5,918 nucleotides of DNA from Clostridia bacterium (lineage in GTDB: Bacteria; Bacillota; Clostridia; Oscillospirales; Acutalibacteraceae), in assembly GCA_017519685.1 (NCBI GenBank), contig JAFWRV010000147.1, positions 1 to 5,918 on the forward strand. The letters are read 5' to 3'. Below are positions 1 through 5,891 of this stretch, piece after piece; positions within the stretch are counted from its first letter, which is position 1, and every line of letters starts with the position of its first letter. The position numbers and the translations under genes were made by a program. Below the pieces are notes generated by a model. The model did no database searches, was not told the origin of the DNA, and saw only the letters and a program-made list of their open reading frames with translations.

Positions 1-1
1 C

Positions 2-1051
2 TTCCTCTGCGCCGTAATCAAAGCGGTTGATGATTATCAGGATCTGCTCAGAGTCAGCGTCGCGACCGCCGGCAACGACCACAGACTCGGCGCCAATGAA
101 GCTCCGCCGCCCGTCATCTCCATGTTTATGGGCGATGAAATCAGCGCGGTACTCGACGCGATTGAAAACGAAACCGCATACGATCCGATTGAAAGAAATC
201 TTCTCAAAGTCGGTGTTCACGTTCTGCCGAAATTCCCGAAGGATACGACCGACAGAAACAGGACTTCGCCGTTTGCTTTCACCGGCAACAAATTTGAATT
301 CCGTATGCTCGGCTCGGCAAGCACGATTTCGAGCGCCAACACGGTTCTTAACACCATAGTCGCCGAATCGCTCAAATCATACGCCGACCGGCTTGAAAAC
401 GTTCCTGATTTTGAGGAAGCGCTCCACGCCCTTATCAGAAAGACAATCAAGGACCACAAACGTATTATATTCAACGGAAACGGCTATGACAGCGAATGGC
501 TATGGGAAGCCGAGCAGAGAGGTCTGCTGACTCTTAAAACCACTCCCGACGCTCTCAATACGATGCTCAGAGAAAAAAATATCCGCCTGTTTGAAGAACA
601 CAAGGTATTCTCAAGGACGGAACTTGAAGCAAGATATGAGATTTACACAAACAATTACAGCAACACCATAAACATCGAAGCCATGACCGCCTCGGAAATG
701 GTCAAGAGACAGATTCTCCCCGCTATTTCATCATATATTTCGGATTTATCGGATACGGTTAACTCAAGAGGAAGCGCAATAAACTCCGATAAACACTATT
801 ATGAAATGCAGATTATAACAAAGCTTTCCGATATTTCGACAAAGCTTTATGAAAGCGTGCTTCTTCTTGATAAGGAAACGGAAAAGGCGAAAGCCGCCGC
901 GTCAACAAGAGAAAAAGCCGAAATCTACAAGTCGGAAATTATTCCTCTTATGGAAAAGATGAGACCTCTTGCCGACGAGGCGGAGACGGTAATTCCCGAC
1001 AGCCGCTGGCCCTATCCCTCATACAGCAAAATGCTTTATAACAACGATTGA
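2..1051 (+). CDS. glnN: Type III glutamine synthetase, C-terminal half (5'-truncated by window edge)
   Basis: ATP-dependent ligation of ammonia to glutamate, giving glutamine; cytoplasmic nitrogen assimilation. The frame is open from base 2 and gives 349 visible residues before TGA, about half of the roughly 700 residues usual for GSIII, so the start lies left of the window. GSIII signatures are clear: AGNDHRLGANEAPPPVIS at visible residues 23-40, then NRTSPFAFTGNKFEFR at about 86-101, the conserved active-site segment that helps bind glutamate and ATP in the GS fold. These are followed by the helical C-terminal extension typical of type III enzymes (EHKVFSRTELEARYEIY region and on). The fragment ends WPYPSYSKMLY, a GSIII-like tail. 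The ATG at 122 is an internal methionine, not the start, because the homology continues upstream of it. Next downstream is a convergent aminotransferase. No frameshift or missing motif is seen in the visible part. Family assignment is sure; the gene symbol follows common use for GSIII. Confidence 0.96.
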   Translation, partial: FLCAVIKAVDDYQDLLRVSVATAGNDHRLGANEAPPPVISMFMGDEISAVLDAIENETAYDPIERNLLKVGVHVLPKFPKDTTDRNRTSPFAFTGNKFEFRMLGSASTISSANTVLNTIVAESLKSYADRLENVPDFEEALHALIRKTIKDHKRIIFNGNGYDSEWLWEAEQRGLLTLKTTPDALNTMLREKNIRLFEEHKVFSRTELEARYEIYTNNYSNTINIEAMTASEMVKRQILPAISSYISDLSDTVNSRGSAINSDKHYYEMQIITKLSDISTKLYESVLLLDKETEKAKAAASTREKAEIYKSEIIPLMEKMRPLADEAETVIPDSRWPYPSYSKMLYNND

Positions 1052-1052
1052 C

Positions 1053-1081
1053 AAAAAAAGGTCTGCCCTTTCGGGCAGACC
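1053..1081. terminator. Shared hairpin terminator between convergent glnN and aminotransferase genes
   Basis: A perfect 9-bp stem, GGTCTGCCC (1060-1068) and GGGCAGACC (1073-1081), closes a TTTC loop. Seven A's at 1053-1059 become a T7 tract right after the stem when read on the minus strand, so this is a textbook intrinsic terminator for the aminotransferase, whose stop codon is only 7 bases away. On the plus strand the stem is followed by a poorer T tract (GATGTTTTATT), so it probably also stops glnN transcription, less efficiently. Confidence 0.9.
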
Positions 1082-1087
1082 GATGTT

Positions 1088-2317
1088 TTATTCTGTTTCG
1101 AGCGCGGCGATGTAAGCGCAAAGGCAAAGTATTTCAACCGCTGTTTTAAGCTCGTCGCATGACGGGAATGTGGGCGCAATCCTGATATTCTTATCCTCGG
1201 GATCCTTCTTGTAGGGGAACGCCGCTCCCGCGCCTGTCAGAACAACTCCCGCTTCTTTGCAAAGCTGAACAGTTCTGCGCGCGCATCCGGGTTTAACGTC
1301 AAGACTGATGAAATATCCGCCTTTGGGAACAGTCCATTTTACTTCACTGTCATCCGCGAAATATTTATTGAGACCTTCAAGGACAATATCAAACTTCGGC
1401 TTGATTATCGCGGCGTGCTTTTTCATCTGATCCGCGATTCCGTCAGCGTTTCTGAAAAACGCGGCGTGACGGAGCATATTGATTTTATCGTGACCTATGG
1501 TCTGGATTGTCATTCTCTTTTTGACAGCGGCAATATTGTTTTCCGATGCCGCCATGCAGGAAACTCCGGCTCCGGGGAAAGAAATCTTCGAGGTTGAGGT
1601 AACCTCAATAAACATATCCTCATTTGAGTATTTCGCCGCATATTCAAATATATTATAGAATTTATCACAGTCATCGGAGAGATGATGCACACAGTATGCG
1701 TTATCCCAGATAACGCGGAAATCTTTGGCGGCGGGTTTCAGAGCCGCAAATCTTTCAACGGTCTTTTCGCTGAAAGAAACTCCGCCGGGATTGGAATACA
1801 TCGGAACGCAGATGAGTCCCTTTACGGTTTCGTCCTTAACCAGGTCCTCAACCATATCCATATCCGGTCCGCCCTCAACCATAGGGATATTGATCATCTC
1901 TATACCGAAATGCTCAAGAATAGCGAAGTGACGGTCATAGCCCGGAACAGGGCAGAGAAACTTGATTTTTCCCTGCGCCGCCCAGGGCTTGTCTCCGGCT
2001 CCGAAGACCATACACTGGGATATATAATCATACATTATATTAAGACTCGCGTTACCGAAAACGATTATCTGATCCGTTGACACTCCGAGCATTTCAGCGA
2101 AAATTCTTTTCATCTCGGGAATACCGTCAAGGCAGCCGTAGTTTCGGGTTTCGGTGCCGTCTACAGCTTTGAAATCGCCGAGTAAAGCAGGGTCGAGCAT
2201 TGCGTTTGACAGATTGACCTGCTCGGTGCAGGGCTTGCCTCTTGCCATATTCAGCTGAAGGCCCATCGCTTTGAATTCTTCGTACTTTGCATAAAGTTCT
2301 TCAAGATTTGAAGCCAT
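1088..2317 (-). CDS. Class Ic aspartate aminotransferase (Aminotran_MocR-type fold-type I PLP enzyme)
   Basis: PLP-dependent transamination, probably aspartate plus 2-oxoglutarate to oxaloacetate plus glutamate, in the cytoplasm. The 409-residue length is normal for the family. Motifs in order: NMARGKP (23-29), RNYGCLDGIPEMKR (58-71), GNAS (88-91) of the cofactor-phosphate region, PGYDRHF (125-131), YSNPGG (174-179) with N176, DNAYCVHHL (205-213) with D205 pairing the PLP ring nitrogen, STSK (241-244) with K244 as the Schiff-base lysine, PKGGYFISLDV (331-341), and RIAPTFP (379-385) with R379 binding the substrate carboxylate. The arrangement matches the family Pfam calls Aminotran_MocR, whose characterised members (for example Rv3722c of Mycobacterium tuberculosis) are aspartate aminotransferases. 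There is no GntR DNA-binding domain, so it is not a MocR regulator. The start at 2317 has a good ribosome site and promoter. It sits tail-to-tail with glutamine synthetase and head-to-head with a phosphoesterase. Exact substrate preference is inferred from the family; another amino acid is possible. Confidence 0.93.
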   Translation of the reverse strand: MASNLEELYAKYEEFKAMGLQLNMARGKPCTEQVNLSNAMLDPALLGDFKAVDGTETRNYGCLDGIPEMKRIFAEMLGVSTDQIIVFGNASLNIMYDYISQCMVFGAGDKPWAAQGKIKFLCPVPGYDRHFAILEHFGIEMINIPMVEGGPDMDMVEDLVKDETVKGLICVPMYSNPGGVSFSEKTVERFAALKPAAKDFRVIWDNAYCVHHLSDDCDKFYNIFEYAAKYSNEDMFIEVTSTSKISFPGAGVSCMAASENNIAAVKKRMTIQTIGHDKINMLRHAAFFRNADGIADQMKKHAAIIKPKFDIVLEGLNKYFADDSEVKWTVPKGGYFISLDVKPGCARRTVQLCKEAGVVLTGAGAAFPYKKDPEDKNIRIAPTFPSCDELKTAVEILCLCAYIAALETE

Positions 2318-2326
2318 AGTTTTGCA

Positions 2327-2333
2327 TTCCTTT
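2327..2333 (-). promoter_or_regulatory. Ribosome binding site of the aminotransferase
   Basis: AAAGGAA on the minus strand lies 9 bases before the ATG at 2315-2317. It supports that start; no competing in-frame start with a better site is seen. Confidence 0.75.
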
Positions 2334-2361
2334 CGTAAAAAAACTGCACATAAACATTAGT

Positions 2362-2390
2362 ATTATACATTATGGTATTCAATTTTGCAA
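2362..2390 (-). promoter_or_regulatory. Sigma-A promoter of the aminotransferase gene
   Basis: On the minus strand, TTGCAA (2385-2390, four of six consensus bases) is followed after exactly 17 bp by a perfect TATAAT (2362-2367). Transcription would begin near 2355, giving a leader of roughly 37 bases that contains the ribosome binding site. The -35 box lies inside the left arm of an inverted repeat, so this promoter is a candidate for repression or activation by a DNA-binding protein. Confidence 0.75.
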
Positions 2391-2415
2391 CATTTATTTT
2401 TGATTCTTGCAAAAT
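2382..2415. repeat. Perfect 9-bp inverted repeat in the divergent control region (candidate operator)
   Basis: ATTTTGCAA (2382-2390) and TTGCAAAAT (2407-2415) are exact reverse complements separated by 16 bases, so equivalent positions are 25 bp apart. Each arm also contains the self-palindromic hexamer TTGCAA. The left arm covers the aminotransferase -35 box and the right arm ends just before the ribosome site of the divergent phosphoesterase gene. No T tract follows, so it does not look like a terminator. A regulator-binding role is inference from position. Confidence 0.45.
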
Positions 2416-2421
2416 CCGGTT

Positions 2422-2428
2422 AAGGAGG
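2422..2428 (+). promoter_or_regulatory. Ribosome binding site of the metallophosphoesterase
   Basis: AAGGAGG, a full Shine-Dalgarno match, lies 7 bases before the ATG at 2436 and fixes that start. I could not find a convincing plus-strand -35/-10 pair in 2318-2421, so this gene's promoter remains unassigned. Confidence 0.85.
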
Positions 2429-2435
2429 ATTAACT

Positions 2436-3515
2436 ATGCTAAAATTTTCACCTGCGGTTTTCGCTGTCGGAACAGACTACCAGATTGTTGTCACAACCGT
2501 ATCACAGGCATTTGTCAGCATTAAAATCGGAAACGAGGTTTTCGTTGATGATTCAAACGGAATTCTGAAATCCTCCTCCAGGACTCATAATATCGCGGTC
2601 CCGCAAAAACTGCTTGATAAAGAGAAACACTATACCGTTATAGAAAAGGGAATAATCAAACGTCTCGCCTACTTTTCCAAGACGAGAAAGGATAAGTTTT
2701 ACGAGTTTGATTTCCGCCCCGTTCCGGATAAGGATGTGCGCTGCTATCATATTGCCGACGCTCACAACGATGTTGAAAGACCCGTTGCCGCGGCGCTGAA
2801 GTACGGCCCCGTTGACTTTCTGATTTTAAACGGAGATATTCCCGAGGACAGCAGCAAAGTCTCAAACTTCAATACGATATTTGAACTCGCCGACCGTATA
2901 ACTCACGGAAATATACCCGTGGTTTTCGCCAGAGGTAATCACGACCTTCGGGGTGTCTGCGCCGAGAAATTCGCCGAATACGCTCCCGCGCTCAACGGCA
3001 AAACTTATTATTCCTTCCGTCTCGGTAAAATCTGGGGACTTTGTCTTGACTGCGGAGAGGATAAAAACGACAGCAATGAGGAATACGGCTGTACGGTTGC
3101 CTGCCATCAGTTCAGGGTGAAAGAAACCGAATACATAAAAAGTATTATTAAAAAAGCGAGAAAAGAATACGCGGCTGACGATGTTGAACTGAAACTGATT
3201 ATAGTGCACAGCCCTTTCACGGAGAAATTCGGGGCGCCGTTTGATATTGAACCGGATATTTACACGGAATGGGCCAGACTTCTTAAAGAACATGTCAGAC
3301 CGGTTCTTATGATATGCGGGCATACGCACCGTTATGCAATAAACGAGCCGGGATGCGAAGCCGACGCTTACGGTCAGCCGTGCACGGTTGTTGTCGGTTC
3401 CGAGGTCAAACGCGGAAAACAGTTCGGCGGCGCAGGATTTTATTTCGGCTCAGACGGCATCGAGGTGACATTCACAAACAGTCAAAACAACAAGAAAGAA
3501 GTTCACAAGTTATAA
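2436..3515 (+). CDS. Calcineurin-like metallophosphoesterase with an N-terminal accessory domain
   Basis: A dinuclear-metal phosphoesterase (Metallophos family) of 359 residues; substrate unknown. The whole set of family motifs is present in order: ADAH (D108, H110), NGD (D134), GNHD (N168, H169), IIVHSP (H258) and GHTH (H296, H298). The catalytic core spans about residues 100-345. The first 95 or so residues are a separate, probably beta-rich segment (repeated short hydrophobic strands such as YQIVVTTV and AFVSIKI) in the place where purple acid phosphatase-like proteins carry a fibronectin-III-like domain. That resemblance is structural inference only. No signal peptide, membrane segment or lipobox is visible, so the protein is probably cytoplasmic. 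The ATG at 2436 has a strong Shine-Dalgarno site. It is transcribed alone, divergent from the aminotransferase and convergent with the tgt-yajC block, ending at its own hairpin terminator. Phosphodiesterase or phosphomonoesterase activity cannot be told apart from sequence. Confidence 0.9.
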   Translation: MLKFSPAVFAVGTDYQIVVTTVSQAFVSIKIGNEVFVDDSNGILKSSSRTHNIAVPQKLLDKEKHYTVIEKGIIKRLAYFSKTRKDKFYEFDFRPVPDKDVRCYHIADAHNDVERPVAAALKYGPVDFLILNGDIPEDSSKVSNFNTIFELADRITHGNIPVVFARGNHDLRGVCAEKFAEYAPALNGKTYYSFRLGKIWGLCLDCGEDKNDSNEEYGCTVACHQFRVKETEYIKSIIKKARKEYAADDVELKLIIVHSPFTEKFGAPFDIEPDIYTEWARLLKEHVRPVLMICGHTHRYAINEPGCEADAYGQPCTVVVGSEVKRGKQFGGAGFYFGSDGIEVTFTNSQNNKKEVHKL

Positions 3516-3522
3516 TATTAAT

Positions 3523-3568
3523 AAAAAGAAAAACGGCACGGATTTTCCAATCCGTGCCGTAATTTTTT
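3523..3568. terminator. Bidirectional intrinsic terminator between the phosphoesterase and GtrA-like genes
   Basis: A perfect 12-bp stem, ACGGCACGGATT (3533-3544) and AATCCGTGCCGT (3549-3560), closes a TTCC loop. On the plus strand it is followed by AA and six T's (3563-3568). On the minus strand it is followed by a T-rich tract from the A-rich run at 3523-3532. It ends both the phosphoesterase gene (stop at 3515) and the tgt-yajC-GtrA transcript (stop at 3575). Confidence 0.93.
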
Positions 3569-3574
3569 GATAAA

Positions 3575-4150
3575 TTATTCCGCGTCTTCTGTCTTTTCCT
3601 CTGCGACGGGAGCGTCCGCCTTTTTCTTGTGGAAGAGAATCTTGTCCACCGGGAAATAGAGGAAGAACTGAATTGCTCCGCAGATAGCGCCCGAAAGTGC
3701 GAGTGAAGGACCTTCAAGGTTGTGGTTGCAGAAGAAGGTGATAAGTGTGGGTGAAAGCCATGCGGAGAAGCAGATAAGCGCGATTGTGAAAACGATATAA
3801 ATCGGAAGGGTTATCGCAACATTGGCGTCGCTGTTGAAGGTTTTATCTCTGTTGATAAAGAAAGAAACTATCTGGGCGATGATGTTACTTGCGTTCGCGG
3901 CGATGAACACGCCGAGACCCGCCGCGATTATTCCTGTCGCTGGATCGGCCGGTTCATTATGGAAAATCCAGAAATCATAGGATCTGTGAAGGAACTCGTC
4001 GCTCATGGGAATTTTGATTATATAGGGAAGAAAAGTCTGGATAACAAACGCGCCGAGCGAAACCACGATGAACTTTACAAACTGCCATAAGGTTTCAAGG
4101 CCTTTGCCTTTGTTTGCCGCAGCCTTGTCGATGTCATTTAATTTTGCCAT
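3575..4150 (-). CDS. GtrA-family small polytopic membrane protein
   Basis: A 191-residue inner-membrane protein with four predicted hydrophobic helices at about 24-46, 72-98, 112-133 and 148-168. The pattern FVKFIVVSLGAFVIQ at the start of helix 1 and SFFINRDKTF at 96-105, just after helix 2, matches GtrA-like proteins, which are thought to help move or flip polyprenyl-linked sugars for cell-envelope or teichoic acid glycosylation. It differs from many members by a longer loop between helices 1 and 2 (about 47-71) and a charged Lys/Ala/Glu C-terminal tail (175-191). The ATG is preceded by AAGGAG at 8 bases. The gene starts 12 bases after the yajC stop, which overlaps this ribosome site, so the two are surely co-transcribed and perhaps translationally coupled. 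No glycosyltransferase partner is in the window. The family call is fairly secure; the transported substrate is unknown. Confidence 0.8.
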   Translation of the reverse strand: MAKLNDIDKAAANKGKGLETLWQFVKFIVVSLGAFVIQTFLPYIIKIPMSDEFLHRSYDFWIFHNEPADPATGIIAAGLGVFIAANASNIIAQIVSFFINRDKTFNSDANVAITLPIYIVFTIALICFSAWLSPTLITFFCNHNLEGPSLALSGAICGAIQFFLYFPVDKILFHKKKADAPVAEEKTEDAE

Positions 4151-4158
4151 AATTTTTT

Positions 4159-4164
4159 CTCCTT
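4159..4164 (-). promoter_or_regulatory. Ribosome binding site of the GtrA-like gene, overlapping the yajC stop codon
   Basis: AAGGAG on the minus strand lies 8 bases before the ATG at 4148-4150. Its first A's are part of the yajC TAA (4163-4165), so ribosomes ending yajC sit on the start region of the next gene. Confidence 0.85.
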
Positions 4165-4618
4165 ACTCTTCAAAAGTATCGTCTTTTTTCTTGGTCTTCT
4201 TGCGTTTTGCTTTGCCTTCTGCCGCAGCTTCTTCCATTTTTGCCTGCTTTTCAGCCTCAGCGGCTTCCTTTGCCGCCTGTCTTTCTGCTTCAATCTTTTC
4301 GTTGGCGGTGTTATTGGTGGAAACTGCCCAGCGGGTTATTTTCATCTTGTTTCTGTCCGCGCCGGTTTCGATGATGAGAGAGTCATCCTTGACGGTAACA
4401 ACTCTGCCCATGATGCCGCCGATGGTTGTGATTTCATCGCCTATCTGGATGTTGTCACGCATATTCTGCTCTTCTTTTTGCTTCTTTTTCTGAGGACGGA
4501 TCATCATGAAATACATAAGGCCGAAGAGAGCCGCCATCATAACTATCATACCGATTGAACCCTTGCCGTTCGCGGCCTGGTTCTGGGTGGACTGAGCCAA
4601 AAGATAAAAAACGTTCAT
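4163..4618 (-). CDS. yajC: Sec translocase accessory subunit YajC
   Basis: A single-pass membrane protein that associates with SecDF and YidC at the Sec translocase. It has a short N-terminus, one hydrophobic helix at about 22-40 ending in the hallmark MIRPQKKKQKEEQ (39-51), then the small conserved domain NIQIGDEITTIGGIMGRVV (56-74) through KITRWAVSTN (93-102). The remaining 49 or so residues are an Ala/Lys/Glu-rich, probably helical charged tail, making the protein 151 residues, longer than the roughly 85-110 common in the family. The start is the ATG at 4616-4618: GGAGG lies 8 bases upstream, whereas the in-frame TTG at 4631-4633 overlaps that ribosome site and cannot be used with it. It lies 82 bases after tgt, the usual neighbour, and 12 bases before a GtrA-like gene. 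secD and secF, often next, are not here. Confidence 0.94.
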   Translation of the reverse strand: MNVFYLLAQSTQNQAANGKGSIGMIVMMAALFGLMYFMMIRPQKKKQKEEQNMRDNIQIGDEITTIGGIMGRVVTVKDDSLIIETGADRNKMKITRWAVSTNNTANEKIEAERQAAKEAAEAEKQAKMEEAAAEGKAKRKKTKKKDDTFEE

Positions 4619-4626
4619 TGAGAAAA

Positions 4627-4631
4627 CCTCC
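4627..4631 (-). promoter_or_regulatory. Ribosome binding site that decides the yajC start
   Basis: GGAGG on the minus strand is 8 bases from the ATG at 4616-4618. It overlaps the upstream in-frame TTG (4631-4633), which rules out the five-residue longer reading. Confidence 0.88.
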
Positions 4632-4646
4632 AAACATATTGAACTA

Positions 4647-4675
4647 ATTATATATTAAAAAAATGTCAAATGCAA
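4647..4675 (-). promoter_or_regulatory. Probable internal promoter for yajC and the GtrA-like gene
   Basis: In the 82-bp tgt-yajC gap the minus strand has a perfect TATAAT (4647-4652) with TTGCAT (4670-4675) 17 bp upstream, a weak three-of-six -35. A perfect TTGACA (4664-4669) lies within that spacer but only 11 bp from the TATAAT, too close to work with it; its own 17-bp position falls on TAGTTC, a poor -10. No hairpin terminator follows tgt, so yajC is probably served both by readthrough from tgt and by this promoter. Confidence 0.55.
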
Positions 4676-4700
4676 TAGTTAATTTTCATTTCGCCGGCAA

Positions 4701-5831
4701 TCAGATTCTCGTGTCAAGTATATCAACATATTTATCGTGATAATTTTTGAATTCACCGTTATCGAGCGCCTGTCTGATTTCGGACATAAGGTTGTTATAA
4801 AACCAGAGGTTATGTGTTACACACAGACGAAGGGCGAGCACCTCTTTACACTTGAAAAGATGGCGGATATAAGCCCTCGAGTATCTGCGGCAGGTCGGGC
4901 ATCCGCATTCCTCGTCAACAGGCGAAAGATCTTTTTCATATTTATTGTTGTTGAGATTGATTATGCCTTTCTTTGTGAACATATGGCCGTGACGGGCGTT
5001 TCTGCTGGGCATAACGCAGTCAAAAAGATCGACTCCCCTGCTGACCGCCTCGAGAATGTTTCCCGGAGTACCGACGCCCATAAGATATCTTATTTTACCG
5101 GCAGGCATATACGGCTCAACAGCCGAGATTACCCTGTACATTTCTTCCTTCGGCTCGCCGACGGCGAGACCGCCGATTGCGTATCCGTCAAGGTCGAGAG
5201 ACGCTATCTGCTTCATATTCTCGATTCTCAAATCTTCATAGGTGCAGCCCTGATTTATGCCGAAAAGCATCTGATTCTTATTTATTGTTCCCGGCAGTGA
5301 ATTGAGCCGCTCCATCTCGGCTTTACAGCGTTCAAGCCATCTGAAAGTCCTGTCGCAGGAGCTTTTCGCGTATTTGTATTCGGCGGGGTTTTCAACACAT
5401 TCGTCAAACGCCATAGCGATTGTGGAGCCGAGGTTTGACTGAATTCTCATACTCTCCTCGGGGCCCATAAAAATGTGTCTGCCGTCAACATGGCTCTGGA
5501 AATAAACTCCCTCTTCCTTGATTTTTCTCAGGGAAGCGAGCGAAAAGACCTGAAAGCCGCCGCTGTCCGTCAGTATCGGACCGTTCCAGCCGGTAAACTT
5601 ATGCAGGCCGCCGAGTTCCTTTATAAGCTCATCCCCCGGCCTGACATGAAGATGATAGGTATTTGACAGCATTACCTGGCAGTTTATATTTTCAAGGTCT
5701 CCGGCAGAAAGACCGCCTTTTATGGCGCCGCAGGTGGCAACATTCATAAACGCGGGAGTCTGAACAGTGCCGTGAACGGTGGTGAATTCCGCCCTTCTTG
5801 CGTTTCCTTCTTTCAATATCAGTCTGTACAT
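4701..5831 (-). CDS. tgt: tRNA-guanine transglycosylase (bacterial Tgt, queuosine pathway)
   Basis: Exchanges the wobble guanine at position 34 of Asp, Asn, His and Tyr tRNAs for preQ1, a late step of queuosine synthesis; cytoplasmic, usually a homodimer. At 376 residues it is almost exactly the E. coli length (375). Motifs: MLSNTYHLHVRPG (54-66), TDSGGFQVFSL (88-98) with active-site D89, FDEC (142-145) with D143 and the Cys typical of bacterial preQ1-specific enzymes rather than eukaryotic queuine enzymes, GINQG (191-195), GGLAVGE (220-226), RYLMGVGTP (248-256), FDCVMPSRNARHG (270-282) with nucleophile D271, and the zinc site C309, C311, C314, H340. All catalytic and metal residues are intact. 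The start MYRLILKEGNARRAEF is the family N-terminus and has a ribosome site and promoter just upstream. It leads a tgt-yajC-GtrA block. queA, a frequent upstream neighbour, is not in the 87 bases before it. Confidence 0.98.
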   Translation of the reverse strand: MYRLILKEGNARRAEFTTVHGTVQTPAFMNVATCGAIKGGLSAGDLENINCQVMLSNTYHLHVRPGDELIKELGGLHKFTGWNGPILTDSGGFQVFSLASLRKIKEEGVYFQSHVDGRHIFMGPEESMRIQSNLGSTIAMAFDECVENPAEYKYAKSSCDRTFRWLERCKAEMERLNSLPGTINKNQMLFGINQGCTYEDLRIENMKQIASLDLDGYAIGGLAVGEPKEEMYRVISAVEPYMPAGKIRYLMGVGTPGNILEAVSRGVDLFDCVMPSRNARHGHMFTKKGIINLNNNKYEKDLSPVDEECGCPTCRRYSRAYIRHLFKCKEVLALRLCVTHNLWFYNNLMSEIRQALDNGEFKNYHDKYVDILDTRI

Positions 5832-5837
5832 AAAAGT

Positions 5838-5844
5838 TCACCCC
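5838..5844 (-). promoter_or_regulatory. Ribosome binding site of tgt
   Basis: GGGGTGA on the minus strand, 6 bases before the ATG at 5829-5831, pairs with the GGTGA-side of the anti-Shine-Dalgarno sequence. It supports the chosen start. Confidence 0.7.
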
Positions 5845-5849
5845 GGAAA

Positions 5850-5878
5850 ATATTACAATATATTTAAGATTAAGTCAA
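5850..5878 (-). promoter_or_regulatory. Probable tgt promoter
   Basis: On the minus strand, TTGACT (5873-5878, five of six) is followed after 17 bp by TAATAT (5850-5855, four of six). An alternative -10, TGTAAT two bases upstream, would give a 15-bp spacer. Start of transcription would be near 5843, leaving a leader of only about 12 bases, so there is no room for a riboswitch downstream of this promoter. Confidence 0.6.
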
Positions 5879-5891
5879 CAAAATATTATTC

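Noticed and set aside
818..848. Direct repeat ACAAAGCTTT at 818-827 and 839-848
   Set aside because: It falls in frame inside the glutamine synthetase helical tail and encodes two similar Thr-Lys-Leu helix turns 21 bases apart; a coding coincidence is enough.
122..1051. Reading the glutamine synthetase as a complete 309-residue protein from the ATG at 122
   Set aside because: The same frame is open to base 2 and encodes the conserved GSIII motif AGNDHRLGANEAPPP upstream of that ATG, so it is an internal methionine of a truncated gene.
1682..2080. A 132-codon plus-strand frame inside the aminotransferase
   Set aside because: Antisense shadow of a complete, motif-rich gene, with no ribosome site.
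1088..2317. Calling the aminotransferase a MocR transcription regulator because of the family name
   Set aside because: There is no N-terminal winged-helix GntR domain; the protein begins directly with the aminotransferase fold and has a full catalytic set.
2862..3329. A 155-codon minus-strand frame opposite the phosphoesterase
   Set aside because: Antisense to all five catalytic motifs of the real gene and without family features.
4068..4493. A 141-codon plus-strand frame rich in Phe, Ser and Ala spanning the GtrA-yajC junction
   Set aside because: Its composition is the mirror of the Lys/Glu/Ala-rich YajC tail on the other strand; it crosses two well-supported genes and has no start signals.
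4163..4633. A longer YajC starting at the TTG at 4631-4633
   Set aside because: The TTG overlaps the GGAGG ribosome site that serves the ATG at 4616-4618; the shorter start also gives the normal YajC N-terminus.
4737..5300. A 187-codon plus-strand open frame opposite tgt
   Set aside because: It lies wholly inside the intact tgt gene on the other strand, has no ribosome site or recognisable domain, and reads as a shadow frame.
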